This document shows, one piece after another, positions 21,589 through 31,572 of a DNA stretch of 64,000 nucleotides (within the stretch, counting starts at the first letter, position 1; the number at the start of each line of letters is the position of its first letter). Location: NCBI GenBank assembly GCA_038380435.1, contig JAWZYU010000059.1, positions 372,001 to 436,000 on the forward strand, in the 5' to 3' direction. The notes below the pieces were generated by a model. The model saw only the letters and a list, made by a program, of their open reading frames with translations. It was not told the DNA's origin and made no database searches. The position numbers were made by a program, and so were the translations under genes. Source of the stretch: Ryuthela nishihirai (Eukaryota > Arthropoda > Arachnida > Araneae > Heptathelidae).

Positions 21589-21879
21589 CCTCTCAGAGGT
21601 CAAACTACCGAACCCAAATGCTCTCGAGCAAATTGGTTTTGCGATACGGATTGATTTCCCTTGTTTAGATGACTACGGGCCACCACTGAATCTATGTTAT
21701 GATGGGTTTTCATGTGTATCTGCAGACTGTTACACACATCCGTGGTCAGAATATAAGTTTGTACTTCTATTTCTTTATGAAACTAAATAATATTTTAGGT
21801 AATGTTTCAATAAATAAATCATTATTTATTATCTCAATCGAGTGTAGGATTTAACCTTGAAATTTGTAAAAGGAGGAGG
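21589..21879. repeat. LDR copy A, left unique part
   Basis: After the last SINE1 bases (to about 21615) a ~250-bp segment with no recognised function follows. It is also present in copy B (27787-28104): GTTTTGCGATACGGATTG, GGGTTTTCATGTGTAT, TTTATTATCTCAATCGAG. It ends in AAAAGGAGGAGG, the TSD of the next SINE. Confidence 0.75.
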
Positions 21880-22264
21880 TTGGGTTGTTATACCTCTGAG
21901 CGGCACCTTTTTGCACACCATGGGCTAAATGCCTATGTCACAAAGAACCCGAATGCTCAGAGATGGTTGGGTGAGGGGACCCCTGGAACAGCTGCTGGGA
22001 GACAGATGGTAGCCTCTCGTCAAGGGTCATCCAGTGTGTTCTATGACGTGCACAGGGTATGGCTCTCCCGCACACGGGGTCATGGCTTAACGTCCCATCC
22101 GACGGACGGCGACCTTTCAAAGCTCATCGGTGTCCCTTACTGACCATGGGCAGGGCGGGGAATTTTGCGGAGATAAATCCCAACGCTGTACCAGCTGTGA
22201 CTCGAACCTGTTAACTAAAGATTACAAAACTTGGGGCACTAACGACTGAGTAACCCCCGCCCCC
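21880..22264 (-). mobile_element. SINE1, ancestral insertion in LDR (copy A, single 3' module)
   Basis: A reverse-oriented full-length SINE1 with a perfect 12-bp TSD AAAAGGAGGAGG (21868-21879 and 22265-22276). Copies B and C of the LDR carry a SINE1 at the same position with the same flank, so it predates the LDR duplications. Here the 3' half is present once; in B and C it is tandemly repeated. Confidence 0.93.
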
Positions 22265-22579
22265 AAAAGGAGGAGGAGGTCTCCAGTGAAATGTTTCAAA
22301 CTTATGATATATACTGAGTGATTGAATTAAACTATGTTACTTTGTAGGTCTGCGGATAAAAACGGTTAGTTGCACAAAGCTGAAATTTGAAGGGGATAAT
22401 AATCAGGTCATGCAGAATAAAATGGTAGGTAAAAAATGAAATTCTTATAAAAACTGCCAGCGGGTTGAACGTGGCGCTGTACAGAAAAACCATGCACATT
22501 ATTTACCAATCGCTTGTTAGTAAGAGAATATATCACGTGGTTACAGTATGAAAACAGAAAGCCATGATGAGACCTGACC

Positions 22580-23190
22580 CTTTTGTAATAGAGAGCATGA
22601 TCATTTTCACTTTCTCAAACTTTCGAGAAAAATTAATAAAAAGAGTCACGACACCGGAACTGAAGGATCGTGCATTATTGGTTAAGTTCTATTTCCAAAA
22701 TAATAACAAAAACACGAATGTTATAGCCGAATATTGCTTACTGATGAGATGGAGGCACCTTTGAGGAGAATGAGTTACAGAACAGGGCTCAGAATTTTGA
22801 AGAAATGGTTATTAATGGTTATGCCATTGCAGAGGACGTCTACCGGGTTTTGAACACATTGTAAATGGCTAATTCTGTAGTCTTCTCTTAGAGCCAGGGA
22901 CGATGTAACACTTCTGAATCTTGTGTGATCCAATGTCTCCAAGGTCCTACGAAATGTGTTGCGCTACTTCCGGTACAAAGTGGTATTTTCATGACTTAGG
23001 ACTGGATAGGATGGAGCTGGACAACAACCGGCCATGCAACATTTTACGGAGTAAGGAGTCGTACTTCCGGATAAACAGTATTGTCAAAACTCAGAATTGT
23101 TGGGTAAGGGAATCGTCACATCCTCTGGGGATGATGAAATTTAACAGCATTTCCACCTGTTATTGTGTGGTGTGTTTTCAAATCTAATAT
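22580..23190 (+). pseudogene. Mariner/Tc-superfamily transposase remnant (LDR copy A)
   Basis: The plus strand encodes TTPELKDRALLVKFYFQNNN followed by an NVIAEYCLL block, like the N-terminal helix-turn-helix of arthropod DUF4817/IS630-type transposases. About 23040-23130 reads ILRSKESYFRINSIVKTQNC, resembling the catalytic ILWTDEAHF...G.VNTQNCR block with the Asp-Glu pair changed. Frames shift several times. Family assignment is from remembered motif shape only. Confidence 0.55.
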
Positions 23191-23944
23191 CTTCTAGGAA
23201 CCTTTCTTCTCCAAGTAGGTCTAAGCCATGATCTCCTAACACGTATAACGCAAATAAAGCATGTCCAGAGCACAAGCTTTATTTGGTTCAGTTTCATGTT
23301 ATCTCAGTGATAGCTCGGATGCAAAACTTAGTAACATCTTAAATAATCTCTTCACGAAAATCATCGCAATCAAATCTATTTCAGTGTCGATTTTCAATAA
23401 TATTATTTTACTATTATCACAGTTGCACAGATTGTAACATTTAATAGCCAAAATGACAGTTTAAATAATTGCTCTACTAAGTTAATAAAAAGTAGTTAAA
23501 AAGAAAGCAAAACCGTCATACTGAAATTTACTAATTCATATAAGAGTGTTTTTAGCAGTTCTTATAATAATTATGTTAATTTCCACTAATTATAAATGAC
23601 GTTTTGCAGCACAAGCTAACTTGATAAATGTTTCAGCTTCCACAACACTTTAAACACTAAACGCATATATTTAAAAATTTGTTGCGTTTCGGAAAATATT
23701 CTGATTTAAATAGAATTGACTGAGTGTTTTTTAACTTAGGAAGAATTTTTTTTATAAAACTATTATTTAAGAAACATCCTGGTACACTACGGACCTCACC
23801 GACCTAGTACACAACGACATTAAAACGCTATATTTCTTTTTGCAATTAGTCTTTTTAGCGTTTAATGTATTTAAGAATCATATTTTTATGTAATATCTCT
23901 TGTCATTAAATACTAGTACAGTTAATACTCAATTGGTATGTTAA

Positions 23945-24154
23945 ATTGCCGTCCCATGGCCGAGTGGTTAGGGCGCTTGGCTACTGATCTAAGGGACCTG
24001 GGTTCGAGCCCCGGGTAAGCATGGCTGTTTGTGTCGGTTTTCTGCTGAGGGCCTGCATCCTCTCAGATCTTATGCTATGGCATATAAACTGACAGGCTCC
24101 TGTCAGACCTCTGTGGCAAGCAGCTGCTTGAGGGGGAATTAATTTTATTTTTAT
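23945..24154 (+). mobile_element. SINE2, full length
   Basis: Class-II tRNA-like head (A box TGGCCGAGTGGTTAGGGCG, B box GGTTCGAGCCC), body with TTTTCTGCTGAGGGCCTGC, stem-loop CTGACAGGCTCCTGTCAG, and end GAGGGGGAATTAATTTTATT. LDR copy B is empty at the same place (near 30672). The flanks TATGTTAA and TATGTTGA form an 8-bp TSD with one mismatch. Confidence 0.9.
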
Positions 24155-24431
24155 TATGTTGACATTCGTACAAAAGTGAAGATTCCTACACAAAATACAT
24201 TAGTAAAATGAAGGGGCGATCCTGCTACGTACAGCGGTGGGCTGAAGTGTTAAATCCTTCTAATACGTTATATATATTATAAACGACCTGTTGTAAAATA
24301 ACACGTAGTGCACTATTATTGTTAATTTCTCGCGACTTACGTTCGAAGTCACTTAACTGGAATCCATTTTACTACAAAATATGTGTGATTATACGACCAC
24401 ACAAAACTACACTAAATGATATTATAATTTA

Positions 24432-26108
24432 TCATCATCATCATCATCATCCTCAAGCAGCCATGGGCTACGGAGGTCCAACCAGACTGTACAATTTAGT
24501 TCTCCAAGCAATTTTATCCTGAGCTACATCTACTGCATCTGGCCACTGCACACCAATTCTAAACAACATCCTGTTTGACATTGTCTGCCCACCGCATCCT
24601 AGGTCTCCCCTTCTTTCTGAGGCCTTTAGGCACACTGTTCATAACACTATTCGCCAATCTGTAATTATTCATACGGGCAACATGGCCAAATCAACGGAGT
24701 CTCTCTGTGCACTATATGCTGCTTAAAGGAGGTTGCAAACTCCTTTGCCTAACCTCATCATTAGTTACAAAGTTGAACTACCTAATGCCCAAGATACTGC
24801 GTAAGCATCTGGAATCAAAAGCATCTAGTTTCCTGTTATCTTGTTTACAAAGTGTCCAAGTTTCACTACCATAACTAACCCTAGAAAGAACCAAACTATT
24901 ATATAGTCTAATTTTAGTCTTTAGGTGTATACGCCTATTTCTCCACACTCTCCATAGATTCTTAAAAGTCCCGGCAGCAATCCCTATTCGTCTGTTAATC
25001 TCATGCCGCACATCACCATTATCTGTTACATAGCTCCCAAGATAATTAAACTGTGACACCTGCTCAAGACTGCAACCATTCAGATTAACTGAATCACAGC
25101 CTGCCTGACCAATTTTCATCACTTTAGTTTTCACTCTGTTTATAACCAAACCTACTCTACTACAAGTCTCATCAACAGCTCGAATGAAAGAGTTCATCTC
25201 ATCAACATCATTTGCCAAAAGGGCTAAATCATCAGCATAATCTAAATCAGAAATTTTCGTATCTCCAGCCAATTTAAGGCCAAAATCTTTCCCTTGAAGT
25301 GAATTTCGCATAACATAATCAACAACCAAACTAAAGAGAAAAGGAGACAAAATGCACCCTTGTCGAACACCAGAAGTAATGCTAAACCAATTGCTACAAG
25401 CCTTACCAACTCTCACACACGACTCAGTGTTATTATAGAGAGCTTTCATTATGTTAACTAACTTGTCTGGTATACCATATGATTTCACAATCAACCACAA
25501 ATTATGACGATCAACAGAGTCGAAAGCCTTTTTGAAATCAACAAAGCTAGCAACCAAAGGTTTCTGAAACTCTAAACGTTTCTCAAGAATCTGCCTAAGT
25601 GAAAATAGCTGATCCACACATCCCCTACCACTTCTGAATCCACATTGCTCATCACGCAATTGACTGTCAACCAGATTCTTAATTCTATTAAGCACAATCA
25701 TGGAAAGAACTTTACCTGGAACAGAGAGTAGGCTGATACCCCTATAGTTATCACAAGAACTGCGATCACCGTTTTTGAAAATAGGGATAACAATAGCTCT
25801 GGTAAAATCCTTAGGAACCATGCCTTTATCATAAAAGATATTCAGAATTGCAGTCATCCAAGTGGTTACCGAAACATTCCCAGCTCTAAGCATTTCTGTA
25901 GTAATTTCATCTACCCCTGGGGATTTTTGAAGTGTAAGTTTTGAAATAGCCAAAATAACTTCAGATTGTGTTATAGGGCCAACATTAAAGCCACCAATGC
26001 ATCTATCATCATTGCAAACAATGGGAATAGACCTAACTGCATTGTTTAGAACATCACTGAAATGCTCAGCCCACCTAGCCATGACAGAATCCTCACCTTC
26101 TATAACCT
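24432..26108 (-). mobile_element. 5'-truncated RTE LINE inserted in LDR copy A
   Basis: The 3' end is a (GAT)n tail at 24432-24451 on the minus strand; the 5' end breaks off inside the linker at 26108, as expected of incomplete reverse transcription. LDR copies B (30950) and D (60460) show the empty site AATTTATAGTGGTAG, placing the insertion exactly between TTAT and AGTGGTAG, with a target duplication of at most about 4 bp. The C-terminal domain (24450-24777) is frameshifted relative to the RT frame. Confidence 0.92.
24778..26082 (-). CDS. RTE reverse transcriptase, uninterrupted 434-codon frame (partial)
   Basis: It carries all RT blocks of the RTE family: KSPGVDEI (about residue 53), SCDNYRGISLLS (about 108), QCGFRSGRG (about 146), VDFKKAFDSVDRHNLW (about 181), TSGVRQGCILSPFLF (about 236) and the catalytic LDYADDLALLA (about 285). 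Next come VGLVINRVKTKVMKIG, FNYLGSYVT and the end LDAFDSRCLRSILGIR. The YADD aspartates and the A-block Asp are intact. The enzyme would prime cDNA from nicked target DNA. The start is simply the first Met after the truncation, and the endonuclease is missing, so the copy cannot move by itself. The long intact frame makes it one of the younger LINE copies here. Confidence 0.8.
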   Translation of the reverse strand: MARWAEHFSDVLNNAVRSIPIVCNDDRCIGGFNVGPITQSEVILAISKLTLQKSPGVDEITTEMLRAGNVSVTTWMTAILNIFYDKGMVPKDFTRAIVIPIFKNGDRSSCDNYRGISLLSVPGKVLSMIVLNRIKNLVDSQLRDEQCGFRSGRGCVDQLFSLRQILEKRLEFQKPLVASFVDFKKAFDSVDRHNLWLIVKSYGIPDKLVNIMKALYNNTESCVRVGKACSNWFSITSGVRQGCILSPFLFSLVVDYVMRNSLQGKDFGLKLAGDTKISDLDYADDLALLANDVDEMNSFIRAVDETCSRVGLVINRVKTKVMKIGQAGCDSVNLNGCSLEQVSQFNYLGSYVTDNGDVRHEINRRIGIAAGTFKNLWRVWRNRRIHLKTKIRLYNSLVLSRVSYGSETWTLCKQDNRKLDAFDSRCLRSILGIR

Positions 26109-26535
26109 TACAGTGGTAGCTATTTTCGCCATCCTTTAATTATATTTATCTAGCAAATAACATACGATAAAAAAAATTATTATTTAAAGTTACTTTGAAA
26201 TAATATCTTCATTATTATACTGACTGCTTTCAGATTGAAATAAAGATTTCTACCTTTTCTAAACCATGCATCTTAATCTTTATATGCGAGGTGACCTAAA
26301 TTGAACTGACAATATTTAAGTAAATTTGCAGAGGGAACTCAGTGTATATAAGCAATAAATTTAATTTGCACATTTCAGATCATTACTGAAGCAATACATA
26401 AAACAGTAGGCATCATGATATACAAATGGAATAGTGTAATTTTCAATTTTATAGAAGATCAAAAATTGCCCTCTAAACAAGAAATTCATTGCAATTAGCT
26501 CAGCTGTTATATCTAGAAATTGTTTTGTTTACCAT
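26109..26535. repeat. LDR copy A, right tail
   Basis: It resumes the LDR after the LINE: AGTGGTAGCTATTTTCGCC, the GACTGCTTTCAGATTGAAAT block and CATTTCAGATCATTACTGAA. It matches 30953-31375 and, inverted, 60045-60470. Confidence 0.85.
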
Positions 26536-26644
26536 TACTTTCAATTATATTTAATTCAACTTCCAATGACTGATTAGTATAATAAAGGTAATATAAAGGC
26601 AATAATGGTATAAAAAAGCCCTCAATAGAAGAGATCTCAGTCGG

Positions 26645-26717
26645 CAGATGATAGCTCAGCAGTTAGAGTACCTGACCCATGTCATCAGGAGATCGTAGGT
26701 TTGTGTGCCACCAGGAT
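26645..26717 (+). other. tRNA-like sequence (pseudo-tRNA or SINE head)
   Basis: GATAGCTCAGCAGTTAGAG looks like a D arm with an A box; CCTGA...TCAGG could be an anticodon stem around a CAT-containing 9-nt loop. The T arm is degraded (GTTTGTGTGCC for GGTTCGANTCC). It is not a functional tRNA. An AT-rich stretch follows to 27107 with nothing else seen. Confidence 0.35.
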
Positions 26718-27107
26718 TAAATCGATTTTTTCTCTGTTTGGCATTGTTCAGCTTACAGGGGCTTACCTGTGTGTGCTTATTATTAAAGAAATTAGTTTAA
26801 TTAATATAATTAAAAATATATGTTTAGTAAAAAATATAATTATTGTACTTTTCAAAATATTCTTCCAAAATTATATAAATATTTTTTTTAATTTTGTGTA
26901 TTGCAAATAAAAAGAATGTTTTAGGAAGACTTTTAGGTTTGACGTTTTAAATGGCTTCTTCAAAAACCTGTTCCTGGGTATCAGATAAATAATCACTTGT
27001 CGACGTCACATTTCATTGAATCCTTAACCACTTGACTGAAACCTAAACCCATTTGACATTGTAGAATCTTATATTAGGGTTTTCCAAGTTCTTTGCTATA
27101 TTATATA

Positions 27108-27347
27108 TTCAGTAGGGGACACCGATGGGATTAGATAGGCCACCGTCCTTCGGATGCGACGTTAAGCCGTGGTTCCTCATGCGAGAGATATCCATACCTT
27201 ATGCACGTTAAAGGACATACTGTATGGCCTTGGTGGGATTTTACCATCTGTCTCCTAACAGTTGTCCAGTAGGTTTCCTGCCCCAACTTTCTCTGAGACA
27301 TCGGAGTCTGTGTGATCTGGCCAATTAACTCATTTTTTGCAAACACG
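27108..27347 (+). mobile_element. SINE1 fragment (LDR copy B), interrupted by the MITE array
   Basis: Old SINE1 body from CAGTAGGGGACACCGATGGG to CATTTTTTGCAAACACG, without the tRNA-like head. The MITE array begins at the next TA, and the SINE ends (CCTCTCAGAGGTAAAA) continue at 27787. It is the counterpart of 20390-20523. Confidence 0.85.
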
Positions 27348-27786
27348 TACAGTCGCTCAAAAAATATCCGAACACGATGATTGATTACAGAATTCAGAAA
27401 AATTATCTAGCAACGATTTTTTTACATATTAGTGATCTGGCAACCTTTGAACGTACACGAAGATTGCGAGATAACAAATTTAAAAAAGAAAAAAATCATT
27501 GCCAGATATTTTTTCTGAATTTTGTAATCAACCATAAGGTTCGGATATTTATTTGAACGACTGTATGTACACGAAGGTTGCCAGATCACTAATTTCAAAA
27601 ACAAAATCGTTGCCAGCTATTTTTTTCTGAATTGTGTAATCAACCGTACTGTTCGGATATTTATTTAAACGACTGTACGAACACGAAGGTTGCCAGATCA
27701 CTATTCTCCAAACAAATCGTTGCCAGATATTTTTTCTGAATTCTGTAATCAACTATAGGGTTCGGATATCTTTTGGAGCAACTGTA
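27348..27786. repeat. MITE-derived short array (three right-half units)
   Basis: The left half starts TACAGTCGCTCAAAAAATAT (27348). Three right-half units follow, delimited by ACGACTGTATGTACACG (about 27556), ACGACTGTACGAACACG (about 27669) and the end CAACTGTA (27786). It is the paralogue of the larger array at 20524-21588, so unit number differs between duplicated loci. Confidence 0.88.
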
Positions 27787-28104
27787 CCTCTCAGAGGTAA
27801 AATTACCGAACCCAAATGCTCTCGAGCAATACCAAAAATCCTCCCTCCAATCTTACAAATTAGTTTTGCGATACGGATTGCTTTCGCTTGTTTAGATGCT
27901 TACAGGCCACCACTGAATCTATGTAAGATGGGTTTTCATGTGTATTTGCAGGCTGTTACACTCATCCATGGTCAGAATATACGTTTGTACTTTTATTTCT
28001 TTATGAAACTAAATAACATTTTAGGAAATGTACAAGAAATAAATGATTATTTATTATCTCAATCGAGGTTAGGATTTAACTTTGAAATTTATAATAGAAG
28101 GAGG
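27787..28104. repeat. LDR copy B, left unique part
   Basis: Counterpart of 21589-21879 with a ~30-bp extra segment (ACCAAAAATCCTCCCTCCAA) near 27822. Confidence 0.75.
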
Positions 28105-28650
28105 TTGGGTTTTTTTAACCTCTGACCGGCACTTTTTTACACATAATGGGCTGAATGACAGATCACAAGGACCCCGAAGGCTCAGAGAAGGTTCGGGGAG
28201 GTTACCCACTGGAACAGCTGTTTGGAGACAGATGGTAGCCTCCCGTCTAGGCCATCCAGTGTGTTCTTTAACGTTTGGTTGTTTTTACCTCTGAGTGGCA
28301 CTTTTTCCACACAATGGGCTAAATGGCTAGGTCACAAGTATTCCGAAGTCTCAGAGAAGTTTGGGGGAGGGGACCCACTGGAACAGCTGTTGGGAGATTG
28401 ATGGTAGCCTCCCGTCAAGGCCATCCAGCGTGTTCTTTAACGTGCACAGGGTATGGCTCTCCCGCACAAGGGCCAAAGGCTTAACGTCCCATCCGACGGA
28501 CGGCGGCCTTTCAAAGCCCATCGGTGTTCCCTTCTGACCGTGGGCAGGGCGGGAAATTTTGCGGAGATAAATCTCAACGCTGACCCAGCTGGGACTCGAA
28601 CCTGGGAACTACAGATTACGAGCCTAGCGCGCTACAGACTGAGCCGCCCC
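28105..28650 (-). mobile_element. SINE1 in LDR copy B with duplicated 3' module
   Basis: The same ancestral insertion as 21880-22264. The 3' module (tail to TTCTTTAACG on the plus strand, about 170 bp) is present twice: 28105-28275 and from 28276. The single tRNA-like head ends at 28650. The right flank is TAAAAGGAGGAGG. Confidence 0.92.
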
Positions 28651-28974
28651 TAAAAGGAGGAGGAGGTCTCAAGTGAAATATTTCAATCTGATGATACATA
28701 CTGAGTGGTTAAATGAAACTACGTTACTTTGTAGGTCTGCGGATAAAAACGGTTAGTTGCACAAAGCTGAAATTCGAAGGGGATAATAATATGTCATGCA
28801 GAATAAAATGGTAGGTAAAAAATAAAATTCTTATAAAAACTGCCAGCTGGTTGAACGTGGCGCTGTACAGAAAAACCATGCACATTATTTACCAATCACT
28901 TGTTAGTAAGATAATACATCACGTAGTTACAGAATGAAAACAGAAAGCCATCAAGAGACCTGACCCTTTTTTAA

Positions 28975-29640
28975 TAGAGAGCATGATCATTTTCACTTTC
29001 CCAAACTTTCGAGAATAATTGATAAAAAGAGTCACGACACTGGAACTGAACGATTGTGCATTATTCGTTAAGCTCTATTTCCAAAACAATAACAAAGACA
29101 CAAATGCTGTAGCTGAATATCGCTTACTGAAGAGATGGAGACGCCTTTGAGGAGAATGAGTTACAAAACAGGGCTCAGAATTTTGAAGAAGCGGTTATAA
29201 ATCGTAATGCCATTGCAGAGGAAGTCTACTGGTTTTTGAACACATTGTAAATGGCTGATGCTGTAGTCTTCTCTTAGAGCCATGGCCAATGAAACACTCC
29301 TGAATCTTGTGTGATCGACTGTCTCCAAGGTCCTACCAAATGTGTTGCGCTACTTCCGGTACAAATTGATATTTTCCAGACTTAGGGGTGGATAGGATGG
29401 AGCTGGCCATTGACTCTTACAGAGTGAGGAGACACACTTCCGGATGAATGGTAACGTCAACACACAGCATTGTTGGGTAAGGGAATCGTCACATCCTCTG
29501 GGGATGATGAAATTTGACAGCATTCTCCACCTGTTACTGTGTGGTGTGTTTTCAATGCTACTATCATCTAGGAACCCTTCTTCTCCACTAGGTCCAAGCC
29601 ATGATCTCCTAAAACATATAACACAAATAAAGCATGTGCA
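28975..29640 (+). pseudogene. Mariner/Tc-superfamily transposase remnant (LDR copy B)
   Basis: Same decayed gene as at 22580-23190, with more stops. Recognisable parts are the helix-turn-helix region (YFQNNN-like, about 29070) and an RMNG-VNTQHCWV-like block (about 29440-29475). Confidence 0.5.
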
Positions 29641-30266
29641 GAGCGTAATGCTTTATTTGCTACAGTTTCATGTTATCTCAGTAATAACTCAGAAACATAG
29701 CTTAGTAACATCTTAAATAAGCATTACATTAAAATCATCGCAATCAAATCTATTTCAATGTCGATTTTCGACAAAATTCGTTCAGTATATTCACAGTTGC
29801 GCAGATTGTAATATTTAACAGCTAAAATGAGAGTTTAAATAATTGTTCTTCTAAGTTAATGAAAACTAGTTAAAAAGAAAGCAAAACCGTCATACAGAAC
29901 AATACTAATCCATATAAGAGTGTTTTTAGCAATTCTTGCAATAATTATGTTAATTTCCACTAATTATAAATGACGTTTTGCAGAACAAGTTAACGCGCTA
30001 AATGTTTCAGCTTCCACAACACTTAAACACTAAACGCATCTTTCTAAAAATTTGTTGCGTTTGAAAAAGATGTTTTGATTTAAATAGATTTGACAGAGAT
30101 TTTTAAATTAGGAAGCAGTTTTTTTATAAAACTTTTATTTAAAGAAGTTACTGAATTCTGCAACTGACCTACTATTGACATAACATTGAACTTCATTTGA
30201 TAATGGAACCGCTTACTGTACATGTACACTAAGATTTAACAAATCATTTTTAATGTAATATTCCTG

Positions 30267-30429
30267 TACAGTCACTCAAAAAATATCTCAACACTATGGT
30301 TGATTTCAAATTCAGAAAAAATCTGGCAACGGTTTGTTTAGAAATTAGAGATCTGGCAACCTTCGTGTCACGTGACACGAAGGTTTCCAGATCAGTAATT
30401 TCTAAAAAATCGTTTTTTGAGCGACTGTA
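30267..30429. mobile_element. Fold-back MITE in LDR copy B
   Basis: TACAGTCACTCAAAAAATAT to TTTTTTGAGCGACTGTA with the central CCTTCGTGTCACGTGACACG palindrome. The right arm is shortened. It is at the same LDR position as 51813-51975, so it is ancestral to B and C. Confidence 0.85.
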
Positions 30430-31572
30430 CTCTGTAGGGACTCATCTGTAAAAACCGAAGCGATATGAGAGTGGGATGGATGTTATAATGAGATATCACA
30501 AAACATGCTATTAACGTTATTATTAAACAAGTCATCGACCTAGTATACTACATTAAAGTGCAATATTTATTTTTGCGATTATTCTTTTCAACGTTTTCCG
30601 ATTTTAAAAATCATTTTTTAAAATGTATTATCCCTTGTAATTAAATACTAGTTATAGTTAATACTCACATGGTATGTTGACACTCGTACAAAAATAAAGA
30701 TTCCTACAGAAAATACGTTAGTACAATGAAGAGGCGGTCCTGTATGTACAGCGGGTGGGGTGAAGTGTTAAATCCTTCTGATACGTTATATATATTATAA
30801 ATGACCTGTTCTAAAATAACAGGTCGTACACTATTATTGCTATTTTTAGCGACTTACGTAGGAAGTCACTGAACTGGAATTCATTACCGCGGCTTAGCAT
30901 ACTTATGATTAAACGACTACACAAAACTACACTAAATGGTACTAAAATTTATAGTGGTAGCTGTTTTCACCATTCTTTTATTACTTTTGTCTAACAAATA
31001 GCATAAGATAAAAAAAATGATGATTTTAAGGCTACGCTGAATTAATATCTTCATTATTATACCGACTGCTTTCAGAATGAAATAAAGATTTCTATTTTTT
31101 CTAAATCATGCATCTTAATCTATATATAAGACGTGACCTAAATTAAACAGAATATTTAAGTAAATTTGTAGAGAGAACTCAGTGGATATAAGCAATATTT
31201 TGAATTTGCACATTTCAGATCATTACTGAAGCAATACATAATACAGTAGGCATCACGATATACAAATGGAAGTAGTGTAATTTTCAATTTTAGTGAAGAT
31301 CAAAAAATGTTCTGTAAACATAAAATTCATTGCAATTTGCTCAACTGTTATATTTAGAAATTATGTTGCATGCAGCTTTTGTTTTAACATGTAACAGGAA
31401 GTTTGAAAAAGCGTTCAAAGAAGACTCATTGACTTCGATGGAACGAGTGAAAATCTACAGACACTTATCAAAAACAGTTTGAACCTCCTAAATAGGAATG
31501 AGTCCCGAGGACTGGCTGGAGTAATTATGTCAGACTTACGATACTATAGGAGCAGGGTGTTTCACCTTTGAG

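Larger units (their letters stand above)
22277..24431. repeat. LDR copy A, body
   Basis: Homologous in direct orientation to 28651-30950 and 49805-52165. It contains the dead transposase (22580-23190). Compared with B and C it lacks about 375 bp after 23765 (the part holding a fold-back MITE in B and C). It contains a private SINE2 (23945-24154) and is cut at 24432 by an RTE insertion; it resumes at 26109. Confidence 0.85.
28651..31375. repeat. LDR copy B, body and right tail
   Basis: The most complete LDR copy, with no LINE or SINE2 insertion. It includes the dead transposase (28975-29640), a fold-back MITE (30267-30429) shared with copy C, an inverted ATGACCTGTTCTAAAATAAC...ACAGGTCG hairpin near 30810, and the tail from TATAGTGGTAGCTG (30953). 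It serves as the empty-site reference for the insertions in copies A and C. Confidence 0.85.

Noticed and set aside
23945..24020. Functional tRNA-Ser/Leu gene
   Set aside because: It lacks a proper variable arm and acceptor pairing, and is followed by the SINE2 body; an empty site exists in LDR copy B.
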